A stretch of DNA of 64,000 nucleotides from Clostridium tertium (GTDB lineage: Bacteria; Bacillota; Clostridia; Clostridiales; Clostridiaceae). The stretch covers positions 62,001-126,000 of the forward strand of contig NZ_JAGGJY010000002.1 in assembly GCF_017873245.1 (NCBI RefSeq), in the 5' to 3' direction. Position 1 is the stretch's first letter, and each line of letters begins with the position of its first letter. A program made the position numbers and the translations under genes. The notes under the pieces were generated by a model. It did not search any database, was not told where the DNA came from, and saw only the letters and a list, made by a program, of their open reading frames with translations. Below are positions 26,286 through 35,347 of this stretch, in pieces.

Positions 26286-27242
26286 TTAATCCCTCCTGTA
26301 TTTATCTAAATTATTTAATATATCTTTATCACTATCAATATCTATACTTGCTTCTTTCAATAAAACATATAACATTGCTCCTATTAAAGGATCATATTTA
26401 GGATCTTCATAATACAAGTTTTCACATTTCTTTGATAGTTCTTCTTTGAAAAGATTTATAAACAAATCTCCAATATTAGTAACTCCTCCTATTAATGAAA
26501 CTGGTAACTTTTCATAGTTTAATTTTCTATTTAATGTTATAACTAATTCTACCAATTCCTTTGCTGCTCTTCTTAAAATATCAATTGCATCTTTATCATT
26601 TTCCTTTGCTGCTTCAGCCACAATTTTAGAAATCTTAGCCACATCTTCTCTTCCAAAATCACTAGAATATATTATTTCTCTTATTTTATACTCATCTTCA
26701 ATTTGAAACTTATCTAAAAATATTTTTCTTAATTTGCTATCTTTTATATCGTTATCATAAAAATATGCAAGCTTTTCAAGGCACATAATTCCAATATGGT
26801 ATCCACTACCCTTATCTCCAATTAACGGACCCCATCCACCACTAACTACTTCTTTATTGTCTTTTGATATTCCTACAGCAAAGGATCCTGTGCCACTTAA
26901 AACTACAATTCCATATGATTTTCCCATAGCTCCAAAAAAAGCATTATTAACATCCGATAAACATTTGATATTTTTCATACTAATCTTTTTTTTGATTTTG
27001 TGGATACAATTTTCAAAACCTGGTATAAATAAGCATACTAGTTCTAAATCTTTAATTGATAATCTTGCTTTTTCTATACATTTGTTTATTCCTTCAATAA
27101 CATTATTAATAGCTTTTTCTTCATCTATAAATAAAGCATTAGTTCCTGCATTTTTGTAATAGCTTAATATTTCTGCTTTTTCATTAAATATAAGAAAATC
27201 TGTTTTTGTTCCACCACCATCACAAACTAAAAAATTTCTCAT
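26286..27242 (-). CDS. BadF/BcrA-type ATPase, N-acetylglucosamine kinase-like
   Basis: 318-residue ASKHA-fold kinase. Phosphate-1 motif DGGGTKTDFLIF (residues 8-19), phosphate-2 motif VVLSGTGSFAVGI, then GGWGPLIGDKGSGYHIG, the glycine-rich segment that in GlcNAc kinases binds the sugar, and the adenosine motif SLIGGVTNIGDLF. In context it most likely phosphorylates the imported sugar before the SIS proteins act. GlcNAc/GalNAc-type sugar is a guess from family. ATG at 27242 follows TTAGGGAGAG; an RNA hairpin separates it from the binding-protein gene. Confidence 0.87.
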   Translation of the reverse strand: MRNFLVCDGGGTKTDFLIFNEKAEILSYYKNAGTNALFIDEEKAINNVIEGINKCIEKARLSIKDLELVCLFIPGFENCIHKIKKKISMKNIKCLSDVNNAFFGAMGKSYGIVVLSGTGSFAVGISKDNKEVVSGGWGPLIGDKGSGYHIGIMCLEKLAYFYDNDIKDSKLRKIFLDKFQIEDEYKIREIIYSSDFGREDVAKISKIVAEAAKENDKDAIDILRRAAKELVELVITLNRKLNYEKLPVSLIGGVTNIGDLFINLFKEELSKKCENLYYEDPKYDPLIGAMLYVLLKEASIDIDSDKDILNNLDKYRRD

Positions 27243-27267
27243 ATTACTCTCCCTAACCTTAAATATT

Positions 27268-27299
27268 AAATTTGGGATGCCTATAGGCCTCCCAAATTT
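27268..27299 (-). promoter_or_regulatory. Intra-operon hairpin behind the binding-protein gene
   Basis: Strong stem: AAATTTGGG with CCCAAATTT plus inner GCC/GGC, tetraloop TATA. It follows the binding-protein stop at once and lacks a T-run, so it fits an mRNA-end stabiliser or weak attenuator giving more binding protein than kinase. Confidence 0.6.
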
Positions 27300-27305
27300 T
27301 AATTT

Positions 27306-28583
27306 TTATTCTTTACTCAATATTTCTTTTCCTTGATTATCTACTCTTTGTGCAAATTCATCAGGAGTAATAACTCCTGCCCAAAGAGATTCACATTCTT
27401 TCTCAAACATATTTTGAAACTCTGATCCATTTATATTTACTTGATATGGAACAGCAGTTTCTAAAGCATCTACAAAGTATTTATTATAATTGTTTTCTCC
27501 TATAAACTTTGTTGTATCAACCTTATTTGATGCTGGCAAACCAAACTTCATATCTAAAGCAATTTGTTGTCCTTCTTTTCCTGATAAAAATTCAACTACA
27601 CGCCAAGATAATTCTGGATTTTTTGCTCCTTTTGGTATAGTCCATGTATTTACAAAGGAAGAAGATGTACTAACCCCATTAACAGATGGTATTGGTAATA
27701 CAGTATATTCTGTTTTATTAGCATCTAAAGTTGAAGAAGTTGAAAGTGACCCTATTTGCATTGCTACTTTATTAGCCATAAATGATGAGTATTCATTATC
27801 ACCAAATTGTGATGCCTGTGCACCAGTTGGACAAACTTTATAAGTATTGGTTAAATCATACATAAATTGTACTGCTTTTTTTGTATTTTCATCTGTTGAT
27901 AATACACTTGTTTTTCCATCTTCTGAATATAATTTCCCTCCAAATGCAGCTATATGTGCAAATGTTTGGTCACTATAATTCTTCCAATAATATCCCCATT
28001 GAGAATCTGCACCTGAACCTTTAGTAAGTTTTTTTGCAATTTCTACAAACTCATCCATTGTCCATGTATCACTTGGAATTTCAATTCCTGCCTCTTTAAA
28101 CATTTTTGTATTTATATACATAACCTTAGGAGTAACATCACGGCCAGCTGCATACATTTTTCCATCAACAGTTAAAGCATTCTTAACAACTGGATATAAA
28201 GAATCCTTATATTCTTGATTTGCTAAATCATCTAATGGCATAATCATATTCTTTTTTGCGTAACGTGGTACTTGATCCATGGCAAGCATCATTACGTCTG
28301 GTGTTTCTCCTCCAGCTAATTTAGTGATCATAGTATCTGCATAACCATCACCAGAAACTGTTATAAAATCAAGCTTAATATCTGGATTCTTACTTTCAAA
28401 ATCCTCTTTCATCTTTTGTAAATGTGCAAATTTAGTTATATCCCACCAAGTATAAACTTTTAATGTCTTCGGTTCACCTGAATTAGCATTCTCCTTTTCA
28501 TTGTTAGAGCCACAACTTACAAGACCAATAACCATCATTAATGATAATAAAACTCCTAATGATTTTTTTAATATTTTGTTCAT
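27306..28583 (-). CDS. Sugar ABC transporter substrate-binding lipoprotein
   Basis: 425-residue extracellular solute-binding protein of family 1 (MalE-like). Signal peptide with lipobox LVSC (Cys24) followed by a Gly/Ser/Asn linker. Family blocks: KVYTWWDITKFAHLQKMKED, PDVMMLAMDQVPRYAKKNMI, YAAGRDVTPKVMYINTKMFK, WTMDEFVEIAKKL, and ASNKVD near the C-terminus. It would capture an oligosaccharide or sugar at the outer membrane face and hand it to the two permeases encoded just upstream. No ATPase is encoded in the operon, so a shared MsmK/MalK-type ATPase elsewhere is expected. ATG follows AAGGGGGATC. Confidence 0.93.
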   Translation of the reverse strand: MNKILKKSLGVLLSLMMVIGLVSCGSNNEKENANSGEPKTLKVYTWWDITKFAHLQKMKEDFESKNPDIKLDFITVSGDGYADTMITKLAGGETPDVMMLAMDQVPRYAKKNMIMPLDDLANQEYKDSLYPVVKNALTVDGKMYAAGRDVTPKVMYINTKMFKEAGIEIPSDTWTMDEFVEIAKKLTKGSGADSQWGYYWKNYSDQTFAHIAAFGGKLYSEDGKTSVLSTDENTKKAVQFMYDLTNTYKVCPTGAQASQFGDNEYSSFMANKVAMQIGSLSTSSTLDANKTEYTVLPIPSVNGVSTSSSFVNTWTIPKGAKNPELSWRVVEFLSGKEGQQIALDMKFGLPASNKVDTTKFIGENNYNKYFVDALETAVPYQVNINGSEFQNMFEKECESLWAGVITPDEFAQRVDNQGKEILSKE

Positions 28584-28657
28584 AATGATCCCCCTTATTA
28601 TAAATTTATATATTCAAAGAGTAATATTAATTTCTCTTTGCTTACTAAGTAATATAT

Positions 28658-29509
28658 TTATTTTCCACCAAATCCTGAGTTCATTGTTGAAGCCATAAAG
28701 TATTTTTGGAACATTAAGAATATGATTACAATAGGTATTATACTAAGAGTTGCCCCCGCTAATAATACTGCCCAGTTAGGTTCACTTCCCTTAAGATATT
28801 TTAACCCTACTGTAAGAGGCAATTTATCATAATCATTTATAACTAACATTGGCCATAAAAATGAATTCCACACATTTCTAAAAGATAAAATTGCTGTTGT
28901 TGCTATAGCTGGTTTTGCATTTGGTAGCACTATCTTAAAAAACACACCAATCTTAGAACATCCATCTACTATTGCAGCATTTTCTAAGTCCTTTGGAATA
29001 CTCAAAAAATATTGCCTAAAAAAGAATATATTAAATGCATTTGAAGCAGTAAACATACTTGATAAGAACAAAGCAGTAAAACTATTATATAAATTCATAT
29101 CCACAATTATTTTATAATTAGGTATAAGAGTAACATGACTTGGTATCATCATCGTTGCTATAAAAGCAAAGAATAATACATTTCTACCTTTAAACTCTAT
29201 TCTTGTAACTGCATAAGCTGCTAAAGATGCTACTATTATCATAGCTATTGGTATCGTAATAGATAAAAATATTGAATTAAAAATCATCTTATTAAATGGT
29301 AAAACTTCCATTAATCTTTTATAATTTTGTAATGTAAATTCAGTTGGTATTAAGTTTAAAGGATTTCCTGAATATAGCTGTTCAACAGGCTTAAAAGAAG
29401 ACATAACTGCCCATAAAAATGGATAAATCATTATTATGCTTAATATAATCATAAAAATGTGATATGTTGTATTCCCTATAAATTTACCTTTACTTTTAGA
29501 TATCTTCAC
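28658..29509 (-). CDS. Carbohydrate ABC permease (MalG-like)
   Basis: About 283-residue inner-membrane permease with six predicted spans. The EAA loop that contacts the ATPase is ENAAIVDGCSKIGVFFKIVLP. The C-terminus MNSGFGGK is typical of MalG-type permeases. I prefer the GTG at 29507-29509, just past the stop of the upstream permease gene with AGGGGGGAG 7 nt before it; an ATG at 29530 would overlap that gene by 20 nt and has no SD. Partner of the MalF-like permease and the binding protein. Confidence 0.93.
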   Translation of the reverse strand: MKISKSKGKFIGNTTYHIFMIILSIIMIYPFLWAVMSSFKPVEQLYSGNPLNLIPTEFTLQNYKRLMEVLPFNKMIFNSIFLSITIPIAMIIVASLAAYAVTRIEFKGRNVLFFAFIATMMIPSHVTLIPNYKIIVDMNLYNSFTALFLSSMFTASNAFNIFFFRQYFLSIPKDLENAAIVDGCSKIGVFFKIVLPNAKPAIATTAILSFRNVWNSFLWPMLVINDYDKLPLTVGLKYLKGSEPNWAVLLAGATLSIIPIVIIFLMFQKYFMASTMNSGFGGK

Positions 29510-29510
29510 C

Positions 29511-30440
29511 TTATTCTCCCCCCTGTTCATTTCTAAATCTATATTGAATTAATGTTATTATCATAATAACTACGAAGAAAATCCAAGCTATAGCTGATGC
29601 ATATCCCATATTATAATTTCCAAACCCTTGCTCATATATATAGTACATAATTGTACTAGTTGAACCTAAAGGTCCTCCATTCGTCATTATAAAAATTGAT
29701 TCAAACATATTAAATGCTTCAATAACTAGTAAAATAATAACTACAAATGTTGTATTAGATAACATTGGTAATGTTATTTTAAAGAAACTTTGAATCTTAT
29801 TAGCACCATCTACTTGTGCTGATTCATACAAGCTTTCTGGGATTGTCTGTAAACCAGCTAAAAACATTATCATATAATAACCACTCATCTGCCATACACG
29901 CATAATAACTAGCGCCATCTTACTTGTATCTGGACTATTCAACCACATAGGTGGGTTATTAAATCCTATTGCTGTAAGCATATTATTTATTAATCCCATA
30001 TCAGGATTAAATATCCACAACCAAACCATACTAACAGCAATTGTAGACGTTATACTTGGAAGAAATAATGCCACTCTATATGCCTTAGTAATCTTTCCTG
30101 CTTTTTTATTTATAAGCAAAGCAAGAAATAATGATATAGCTAATACTATTGGCACTAAAAACACCACAAAATATAATGTATTTCCAAAAAATTTATAAAA
30201 AGATTCATCTTTTGTGAAAGCTCTTATATAATTTTCTAATCCTATAAACTTAGGTTTAGTCATAAGATCATAATCAGTTAATGATAAATATAATGAATAT
30301 ATTATCGATCCAAAAGTAAATATTGAAAATCCTATTAAAGCTGGTGATAAAAATAACCATCCTGTTAAAGCCTCTTTTGTTTTTAAGGACATTCTTTTAT
30401 CTTTATTTAAATTATATTTCGAACCTAACTCCATCCTCAT
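29511..30440 (-). CDS. Carbohydrate ABC permease (MalF-like)
   Basis: 309-residue membrane protein, first structural gene of the transport/glycan operon. Six membrane spans are visible; the EAA motif reads ESAQVDGANKIQSFFKITLP. It begins with a polar cytoplasmic stretch before the first span (LTGWLFLSPALIGFSIF). Start ATG at 30440 lies behind AAAGGGGTGTTAAGGAA; an ATG two codons later is possible. Only about 60 nt separate it from the preceding DUF3307 gene, and no clear promoter was seen there. Confidence 0.92.
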   Translation of the reverse strand: MRMELGSKYNLNKDKRMSLKTKEALTGWLFLSPALIGFSIFTFGSIIYSLYLSLTDYDLMTKPKFIGLENYIRAFTKDESFYKFFGNTLYFVVFLVPIVLAISLFLALLINKKAGKITKAYRVALFLPSITSTIAVSMVWLWIFNPDMGLINNMLTAIGFNNPPMWLNSPDTSKMALVIMRVWQMSGYYMIMFLAGLQTIPESLYESAQVDGANKIQSFFKITLPMLSNTTFVVIILLVIEAFNMFESIFIMTNGGPLGSTSTIMYYIYEQGFGNYNMGYASAIAWIFFVVIMIITLIQYRFRNEQGGE

Positions 30441-30500
30441 TTCCTTAACACCCCTTTAAGTTGAACTATTAAAGTTAAACTATTAAATTTTAATTAAAAC

Positions 30501-30827
30501 TTATTTAAATACTATTGCTAAAATAACATAATGAATAACTTGGTCTATATATAAAGCTTTTTTCTCACCAAAATATTTAGGTGTTATTCCTCTTGCCTTA
30601 ACATAATCTATTGGAAAGTGTGTTATTGAAATTAATGCTAATTGATATAAAGTAGCATTATAATTCATTAAATGCGAAACAACCATTATTCCAAAAGAAT
30701 ATAATATAGAATGTATGAATAAAACATAATTATCTTTGCCTTTACATTCTGCTAAATGTTGAGTTTGAAATAAGTAATCCCCAACTGCATGAGCAACTAA
30801 AATAAATAAAATATATTTTATAATAAT
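30501..30827 (-). CDS. DUF3307-like membrane protein with non-canonical start
   Basis: Small membrane protein, about 108 residues, unknown function. The frame continues upstream of the first ATG (30686) with clearly coding, family-typical sequence: YILFILVAHAVGDYLFQTQH, then LAECKGKDNYVLFIHS. Between the upstream in-frame stop and that sequence there is no ATG, GTG or TTG; only ATT (30825-30827, 30822-30824) and ATA (30819-30821) follow a good SD, AGAGGTGAG. So either an ATT/ATA start is used, or the start codon has mutated (ATG to ATA). The later ATG at 30686 would give a truncated 61-residue form. Confidence 0.65.
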   Translation of the reverse strand: MIIKYILFILVAHAVGDYLFQTQHLAECKGKDNYVLFIHSILYSFGIMVVSHLMNYNATLYQLALISITHFPIDYVKARGITPKYFGEKKALYIDQVIHYVILAIVFK

Positions 30828-30845
30828 CTCACCTCTATTTATTAA

Positions 30846-31994
30846 TTAATTTTTATCAAGATATTTATCTCCTTCACATATTAACCTTATTACTCTTTCT
30901 GAAATATCATTTATTAATTTTTTTGAATCTTTAATACTCTCTTCTAATGTCATTGGCTTATTCACTATGCTAAAAATACTTGTAAAACCATGATTATAAA
31001 GTTCATCATATCCTTCACCAATTTCTCCACAAATAGCTATTACAGGTAGTCCAATTTTTTCAGCTTCTTTTGCTACTCCATAAGGAGCCTTACCAAATTT
31101 TGTTTGAAAATCAATTCTTCCTTCACCAGTAAATACTATATCTGAATCTTTTAAAGCTTCTACTAAGTTTGTCTCCCTAATAACTATGTCGACTCCACTT
31201 TCTAATTTAGCACCTATTACTAAAAATGCTGCTCCTGTCCCTCCTGCTGCCCCTGATCCTGATACATTTAACACATCTACTCCAAATTCTCTTTTTATAA
31301 TCTTAGAATACTCTGACAGCCCTTCGTCTAAAATCCTAATATCATCTTCACTAGCTCCTTTTTGTGGACCAAATACATTTGTAGCTCCATTTATTCCACA
31401 TAAAGTATTGTCAACATCACAAGCCACAATTATCTCACACTTTAAAATTTCAGTATTAAAATTTTTTTTATCTATTTTATATAAATTTTTTAGTACTCCT
31501 CCCCCTTCTGGAATATCTCTTCCTTCTTTATTCAAAAATCTAATTCCTAAAGCCCTAAGCATTCCTGCTCCACCATCATTAGTTGCACTTCCTCCAAGTC
31601 CTACAATTATCTTTCTACATCCCTTTTCTATTGCATCATTTAAAATCTGACCTGTTCCATATGTTGATGTAATTAATGGATTTAACTCGTTTTTATGTAA
31701 TAAGTTTAATCCAGATGCTGCAGCCATTTCTATAATAGCTGTTTTGCCATCTCCAAGTATTCCATAAAATGAATCTATTTCTCTTAATAGAGGATCACAA
31801 ACTTTTAAATTTATTATTTTACCACCAGTTGCATCAACTAAGGCTTGGACAGTTCCTTCTCCCCCATCCGCCATAGGAACTTTTACAACTTCTATATTTT
31901 TGTTATACTTAATTATCCCTTCTTCAATGGAATTTGCTACTTCCATAGCTGTTAAACTTCCCTTATATGAATCTGGAGCAATAACTACTTTCAT
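30846..31994 (-). CDS. Glycerate kinase
   Basis: 382-residue enzyme of the GarK/GlxK family that phosphorylates D-glycerate, usually to 2-phosphoglycerate. It begins MKVVIAPDSYKGSLTAMEVA, the family's N-terminal signature, then VKVPMADGGEGTVQALVDAT, IVGLGGSATNDGGAGMLRAL and VFTGEGRIDFQTKFGKAPYG. Length is normal. ATG at 31994 follows GAGGTGGTGAAC. It lies next to a CdaR-type regulator, the usual pairing for glycerate or sugar-diacid use. DUF3307 gene is 18 nt downstream on the same strand. Confidence 0.94.
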   Translation of the reverse strand: MKVVIAPDSYKGSLTAMEVANSIEEGIIKYNKNIEVVKVPMADGGEGTVQALVDATGGKIINLKVCDPLLREIDSFYGILGDGKTAIIEMAAASGLNLLHKNELNPLITSTYGTGQILNDAIEKGCRKIIVGLGGSATNDGGAGMLRALGIRFLNKEGRDIPEGGGVLKNLYKIDKKNFNTEILKCEIIVACDVDNTLCGINGATNVFGPQKGASEDDIRILDEGLSEYSKIIKREFGVDVLNVSGSGAAGGTGAAFLVIGAKLESGVDIVIRETNLVEALKDSDIVFTGEGRIDFQTKFGKAPYGVAKEAEKIGLPVIAICGEIGEGYDELYNHGFTSIFSIVNKPMTLEESIKDSKKLINDISERVIRLICEGDKYLDKN

Positions 31995-32140
31995 ATGTTC
32001 ACCACCTCATAAGTTCTATAATCTACAACTATATAGTAATTGTTTACAAAGCTACTTTCAATGTGTCATCTGCATAAGAATTAAAAACACTTTTTATCAT
32101 TTTTTTGTTCACCATGCACAAAAAATTTTAATATAATATT

Positions 32141-33289
32141 TTATTTATTATTATTAGATTCTATTTTTCTTGTATTTTCTTCATATATCAATATAGCTAA
32201 ATATATCTTTGTACATTCATATGGCTTAGTTATATCTATTCCATACATTTTTTTAAATTTATTTAGCCTATACATAATTGTATTTCTGTGAACATACATC
32301 ATTTTAGCCGTTTCACCTATCTTCATATCATTAATAAAATATCCCTTTATAGTCTTTAACATTTCATTGGATGCTTTATTTTTACCTTCGAAAACTTCAT
32401 AATAATAGTCTTCTATATATCTGTTTCTATACTCACTTGAAATTCCCTTAATAAGCAATTTTAAACTATACTCATTTACATCAATCACTTTCTTAAAGCT
32501 ATTACCAATTTCAATTGACTCCACTAAGCCAATTTGATAATAAGCTCTTTCATACTCTAAAATTTCTTTACACTCTTTACCTATTATAAAAATATAATTA
32601 TTTGTTTTGCTTAACTTCATTTTACTAATTAAATCATTTATATAACTTTTTATATCTATATTGTTATTAAACAATAATACTATTTTTTCATTATTCAAAT
32701 TTAATACAAGTACATTCAAAGAAGATAAATATTTATTAAATAAATCCTCTATTTTTTTATAGTTATTCTTATAATTATTACACATTTTAAAGACAACCAT
32801 TTTACGTGAAACTTTCATATCTATTTCTAATAATTTTGCTCTAGTTTTATATGACTCTAAATCTTCCTTTTGTATTCCTTGTATTATTTCTTTAAAATAC
32901 ATTTTCTCGTTGTTTTTTTGAGCCTTTTGAGGAGTTTCTACACCAATTTCATTTATAATCATTTGAACTAATTCTTTAATCAAAGGTCCATATGGAATTA
33001 CCTCTTCTGCTGTTCCTGTTATTCCAACTACACCTATAACTTTATTATTATAAGTAATTGGCATATTTACGCCACACTTGCACCCCCTATACATATGCAT
33101 ATTCTTAGTAGTAATAATTATATTTCTATTACTACTAGCACTTATTCTTGCAGCTTCATGATAAGTATTTTCCCTTTTTTTATTGCTTGATGCAATTATT
33201 ATTCCGTCTAACCCTATAATATTTACATCTTTGGTAAATATTGGTGTTAATCTATTTATTATCTTTATACATGAATTATAATCTAGCAC
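32141..33289 (-). CDS. cdaR: CdaR-type sugar diacid / glycerate regulator
   Basis: 382-residue transcription regulator. N-terminal sugar-diacid recognition domain (about 1-135: KDVNIIGLDGIIIASSNKKR and GVVGITGTAEEVIPYGPLIK), a divergent middle domain, and a C-terminal PucR-type helix-turn-helix (GETAKMMYVHRNTIMYRLNK, about 335-355). In relatives such regulators activate glycerate, glucarate or galactarate genes when the ligand binds; here the glycerate kinase gene downstream is the probable target. Start is the GTG at 33289 behind AAGGAGG. Confidence 0.88.
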   Translation of the reverse strand: MLDYNSCIKIINRLTPIFTKDVNIIGLDGIIIASSNKKRENTYHEAARISASSNRNIIITTKNMHMYRGCKCGVNMPITYNNKVIGVVGITGTAEEVIPYGPLIKELVQMIINEIGVETPQKAQKNNEKMYFKEIIQGIQKEDLESYKTRAKLLEIDMKVSRKMVVFKMCNNYKNNYKKIEDLFNKYLSSLNVLVLNLNNEKIVLLFNNNIDIKSYINDLISKMKLSKTNNYIFIIGKECKEILEYERAYYQIGLVESIEIGNSFKKVIDVNEYSLKLLIKGISSEYRNRYIEDYYYEVFEGKNKASNEMLKTIKGYFINDMKIGETAKMMYVHRNTIMYRLNKFKKMYGIDITKPYECTKIYLAILIYEENTRKIESNNNK

Positions 33290-33420
33290 TTTATATTCCT
33301 CCTTAAGCCAATAAATAAACTATCTATTTTGTATATAATTAATATTATAACTACTCTAACCTTATAACTATTATATCATCAACAGTTTCATCCAAAAGTT
33401 TATATATTAATAAATAAAAA

Positions 33421-33453
33421 AAAGCTAGGCATCTATTTTAGATACCTAGCTTT
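33421..33453 (-). terminator. Intrinsic terminator of the MutS2-like gene
   Basis: AAAGCTAGG..ATC pairs with GAT..CCTAGCTTT (one internal mismatch, 7-nt loop), directly after the stop codon. Confidence 0.8.
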
Positions 33454-33457
33454 ACGA

Positions 33458-35347
33458 TTATTTTATAAAATGTTCTTTTCTTATCTTCTTTAAAGCCTTT
33501 TTAGATCCTCTTTCGATATCTCTTTCAAGCTTTCTTTCTTTAAAACTTACAAATAATTGATTTAAATCATATCCTGCTGGATAAAGATCTTCTGCCTTTA
33601 TTTCTAACTTTAATCTTTTATAATTAACTTCAATAAATTCACCATCGCATAAAACTGTTATATTATTTAGTTCGTTAATTTCCTTATATACTATTGCTTC
33701 TTTGTTGTTATCCAAAAGCTTAACCTTATCTCCAATTGAATATAAATTATATTCAATTGTACTATTTTGAATTTTCTTTTTAGAAATCTTACTTTCTTTA
33801 ACTAGATCATAATTATACTCTTTAGAGTCTATATATTTTCTTGCTTTCTCAATAATATTATCATCTATTCCTATCTTTTTTGAAATATATAAGGCATTAC
33901 TATCTCCTGATTTCCCAATTGAAAGCTTATATAGTGGTTCAAGTGTATCTTTCTTAAATTCCATTGCTGCGTTTTCAAAATCAGGATGTTCCTTTGAGAA
34001 ATTTTTTATTTCTCCATAATGTGTAGATGCTACTGTTATGCACCCTTTATGATAACATTCTTCTAATATAGCAATTGCAAGTGCTGCTCCTTCATTTGGT
34101 TCTGTTCCACTACCTATTTCATCAAATAATAATAAAGTAGATTTATTACTTTCTTTTAAAATTTGTGCTAGATTCTTAACATGAGATGAAAATGTGCTTA
34201 GAGCATTTTCAACACTTTGATCATCTCCAATATCTACAAATATCTTATTAAATAAAGATATTTCAGTTCCTTCCTTTGCTCCTATATGAAATCCTGATTG
34301 CGTTGCTAAAGTTAAGAGTCCTACTGTTTTTAACACAACTGTTTTTCCACCAGCATTTGGTCCAGTAATTATTAAACTTCTGTAATCTTCTCCAATTTCA
34401 AAGTCTAATGGTACTCCATCCTTAATTAATGGATACTTTCCTTTTATTATTTTTATATATCCATGGTTATTTATTTTAGGTTTAATTCCATTTATTTCAC
34501 GACTATATTTAGCTTTTGCCCAAATCATATCATACTCTGATATTACTTCAATATTTATCTTCAAATCTCTAATTCTTTCATAAATCATTTCAGTAATTGT
34601 AGATAAAATCCTATACTCTTCAATGCTCTCCTCTATCCTTAATGTTGCAAGTTCTGTTGTATATTTTGTTACTATATTCGGTTCTATAAATACAGTTAAC
34701 CCTTTAGCTGAAGTTTCAATTATAGTTCCTTGAACTTGATTTTTAAATGCTGCCTTTATTGGTATGGTATATCTTCCATTTCTTTGACTTATAAAACTTT
34801 CTTGAATATATTCTCTATTAGCACTATTCTTTAAGAACTTTTCAAGTCTTTCCTTTATTTTACCTTCACAAATATCAATATGTCTTCTTATTTTCTTAAG
34901 TTCTTTGCTAGCATTGGAATCAACAGTGCTACCTTTAATCGAATTATTTATTTCCTCTTCTATATAGCTTAAATCTGTTATATTTTCTCCATATGAGCTT
35001 AATGTTCTAGCATATCCCTCTTTATCTTTTATAAATAATTTAACTTTTCTACATCCTCTTAAAAAGTTAGATATCATTACTAATTCATTTGGATCTAATG
35101 ATGCCCCTTTATCAATCTTTTCAATAAGTGGTACTACATCAAAAATTCCTTCTAAGGGTATATGATAAGATGCATCTAATAATCTTCGTCCTTCTGATGT
35201 TTCCTCTAACCTTTGTTCTACAATCTTCATATTATCAGTAGGTTCAAGCTTATCAATTAAGGCTTTACCTAGCCCACTAACGCAATATCCCTTAATAATT
35301 TCTTTTAATTTATAATAATGTAATTTTTCTAGTGTACTTTTATTCAT
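33458..35347 (-). CDS. MutS2-like ATPase lacking the Smr domain
   Basis: 629-residue DNA-structure-binding ATPase of the MutS family. The first 320 residues are the MutS2 core/lever helices; Walker A is GPNAGGKT (329-336), followed by STLLLFDEIGSGTEPNEGAA (Walker B) and ASTHYGEIK. The coiled clamp after 500 is short and the protein ends in a basic tail (SKKALKKIRKEHFIK). Full MutS2 proteins are about 780 residues with a C-terminal Smr nuclease domain, which is absent here, as is the mismatch-binding domain of MutS1. It is therefore probably a paralogue beside a normal MutS2 elsewhere. Monocistronic; ATG follows AAGGAAGG. Confidence 0.88.
   Translation of the reverse strand: MNKSTLEKLHYYKLKEIIKGYCVSGLGKALIDKLEPTDNMKIVEQRLEETSEGRRLLDASYHIPLEGIFDVVPLIEKIDKGASLDPNELVMISNFLRGCRKVKLFIKDKEGYARTLSSYGENITDLSYIEEEINNSIKGSTVDSNASKELKKIRRHIDICEGKIKERLEKFLKNSANREYIQESFISQRNGRYTIPIKAAFKNQVQGTIIETSAKGLTVFIEPNIVTKYTTELATLRIEESIEEYRILSTITEMIYERIRDLKINIEVISEYDMIWAKAKYSREINGIKPKINNHGYIKIIKGKYPLIKDGVPLDFEIGEDYRSLIITGPNAGGKTVVLKTVGLLTLATQSGFHIGAKEGTEISLFNKIFVDIGDDQSVENALSTFSSHVKNLAQILKESNKSTLLLFDEIGSGTEPNEGAALAIAILEECYHKGCITVASTHYGEIKNFSKEHPDFENAAMEFKKDTLEPLYKLSIGKSGDSNALYISKKIGIDDNIIEKARKYIDSKEYNYDLVKESKISKKKIQNSTIEYNLYSIGDKVKLLDNNKEAIVYKEINELNNITVLCDGEFIEVNYKRLKLEIKAEDLYPAGYDLNQLFVSFKERKLERDIERGSKKALKKIRKEHFIK

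Noticed and set aside
29507-29530. A 20-nt overlap between the two sugar permease genes
   Set aside because: A GTG just after the upstream stop with a well-spaced AGGGGGGAG explains the start better than the ATG at 29530.
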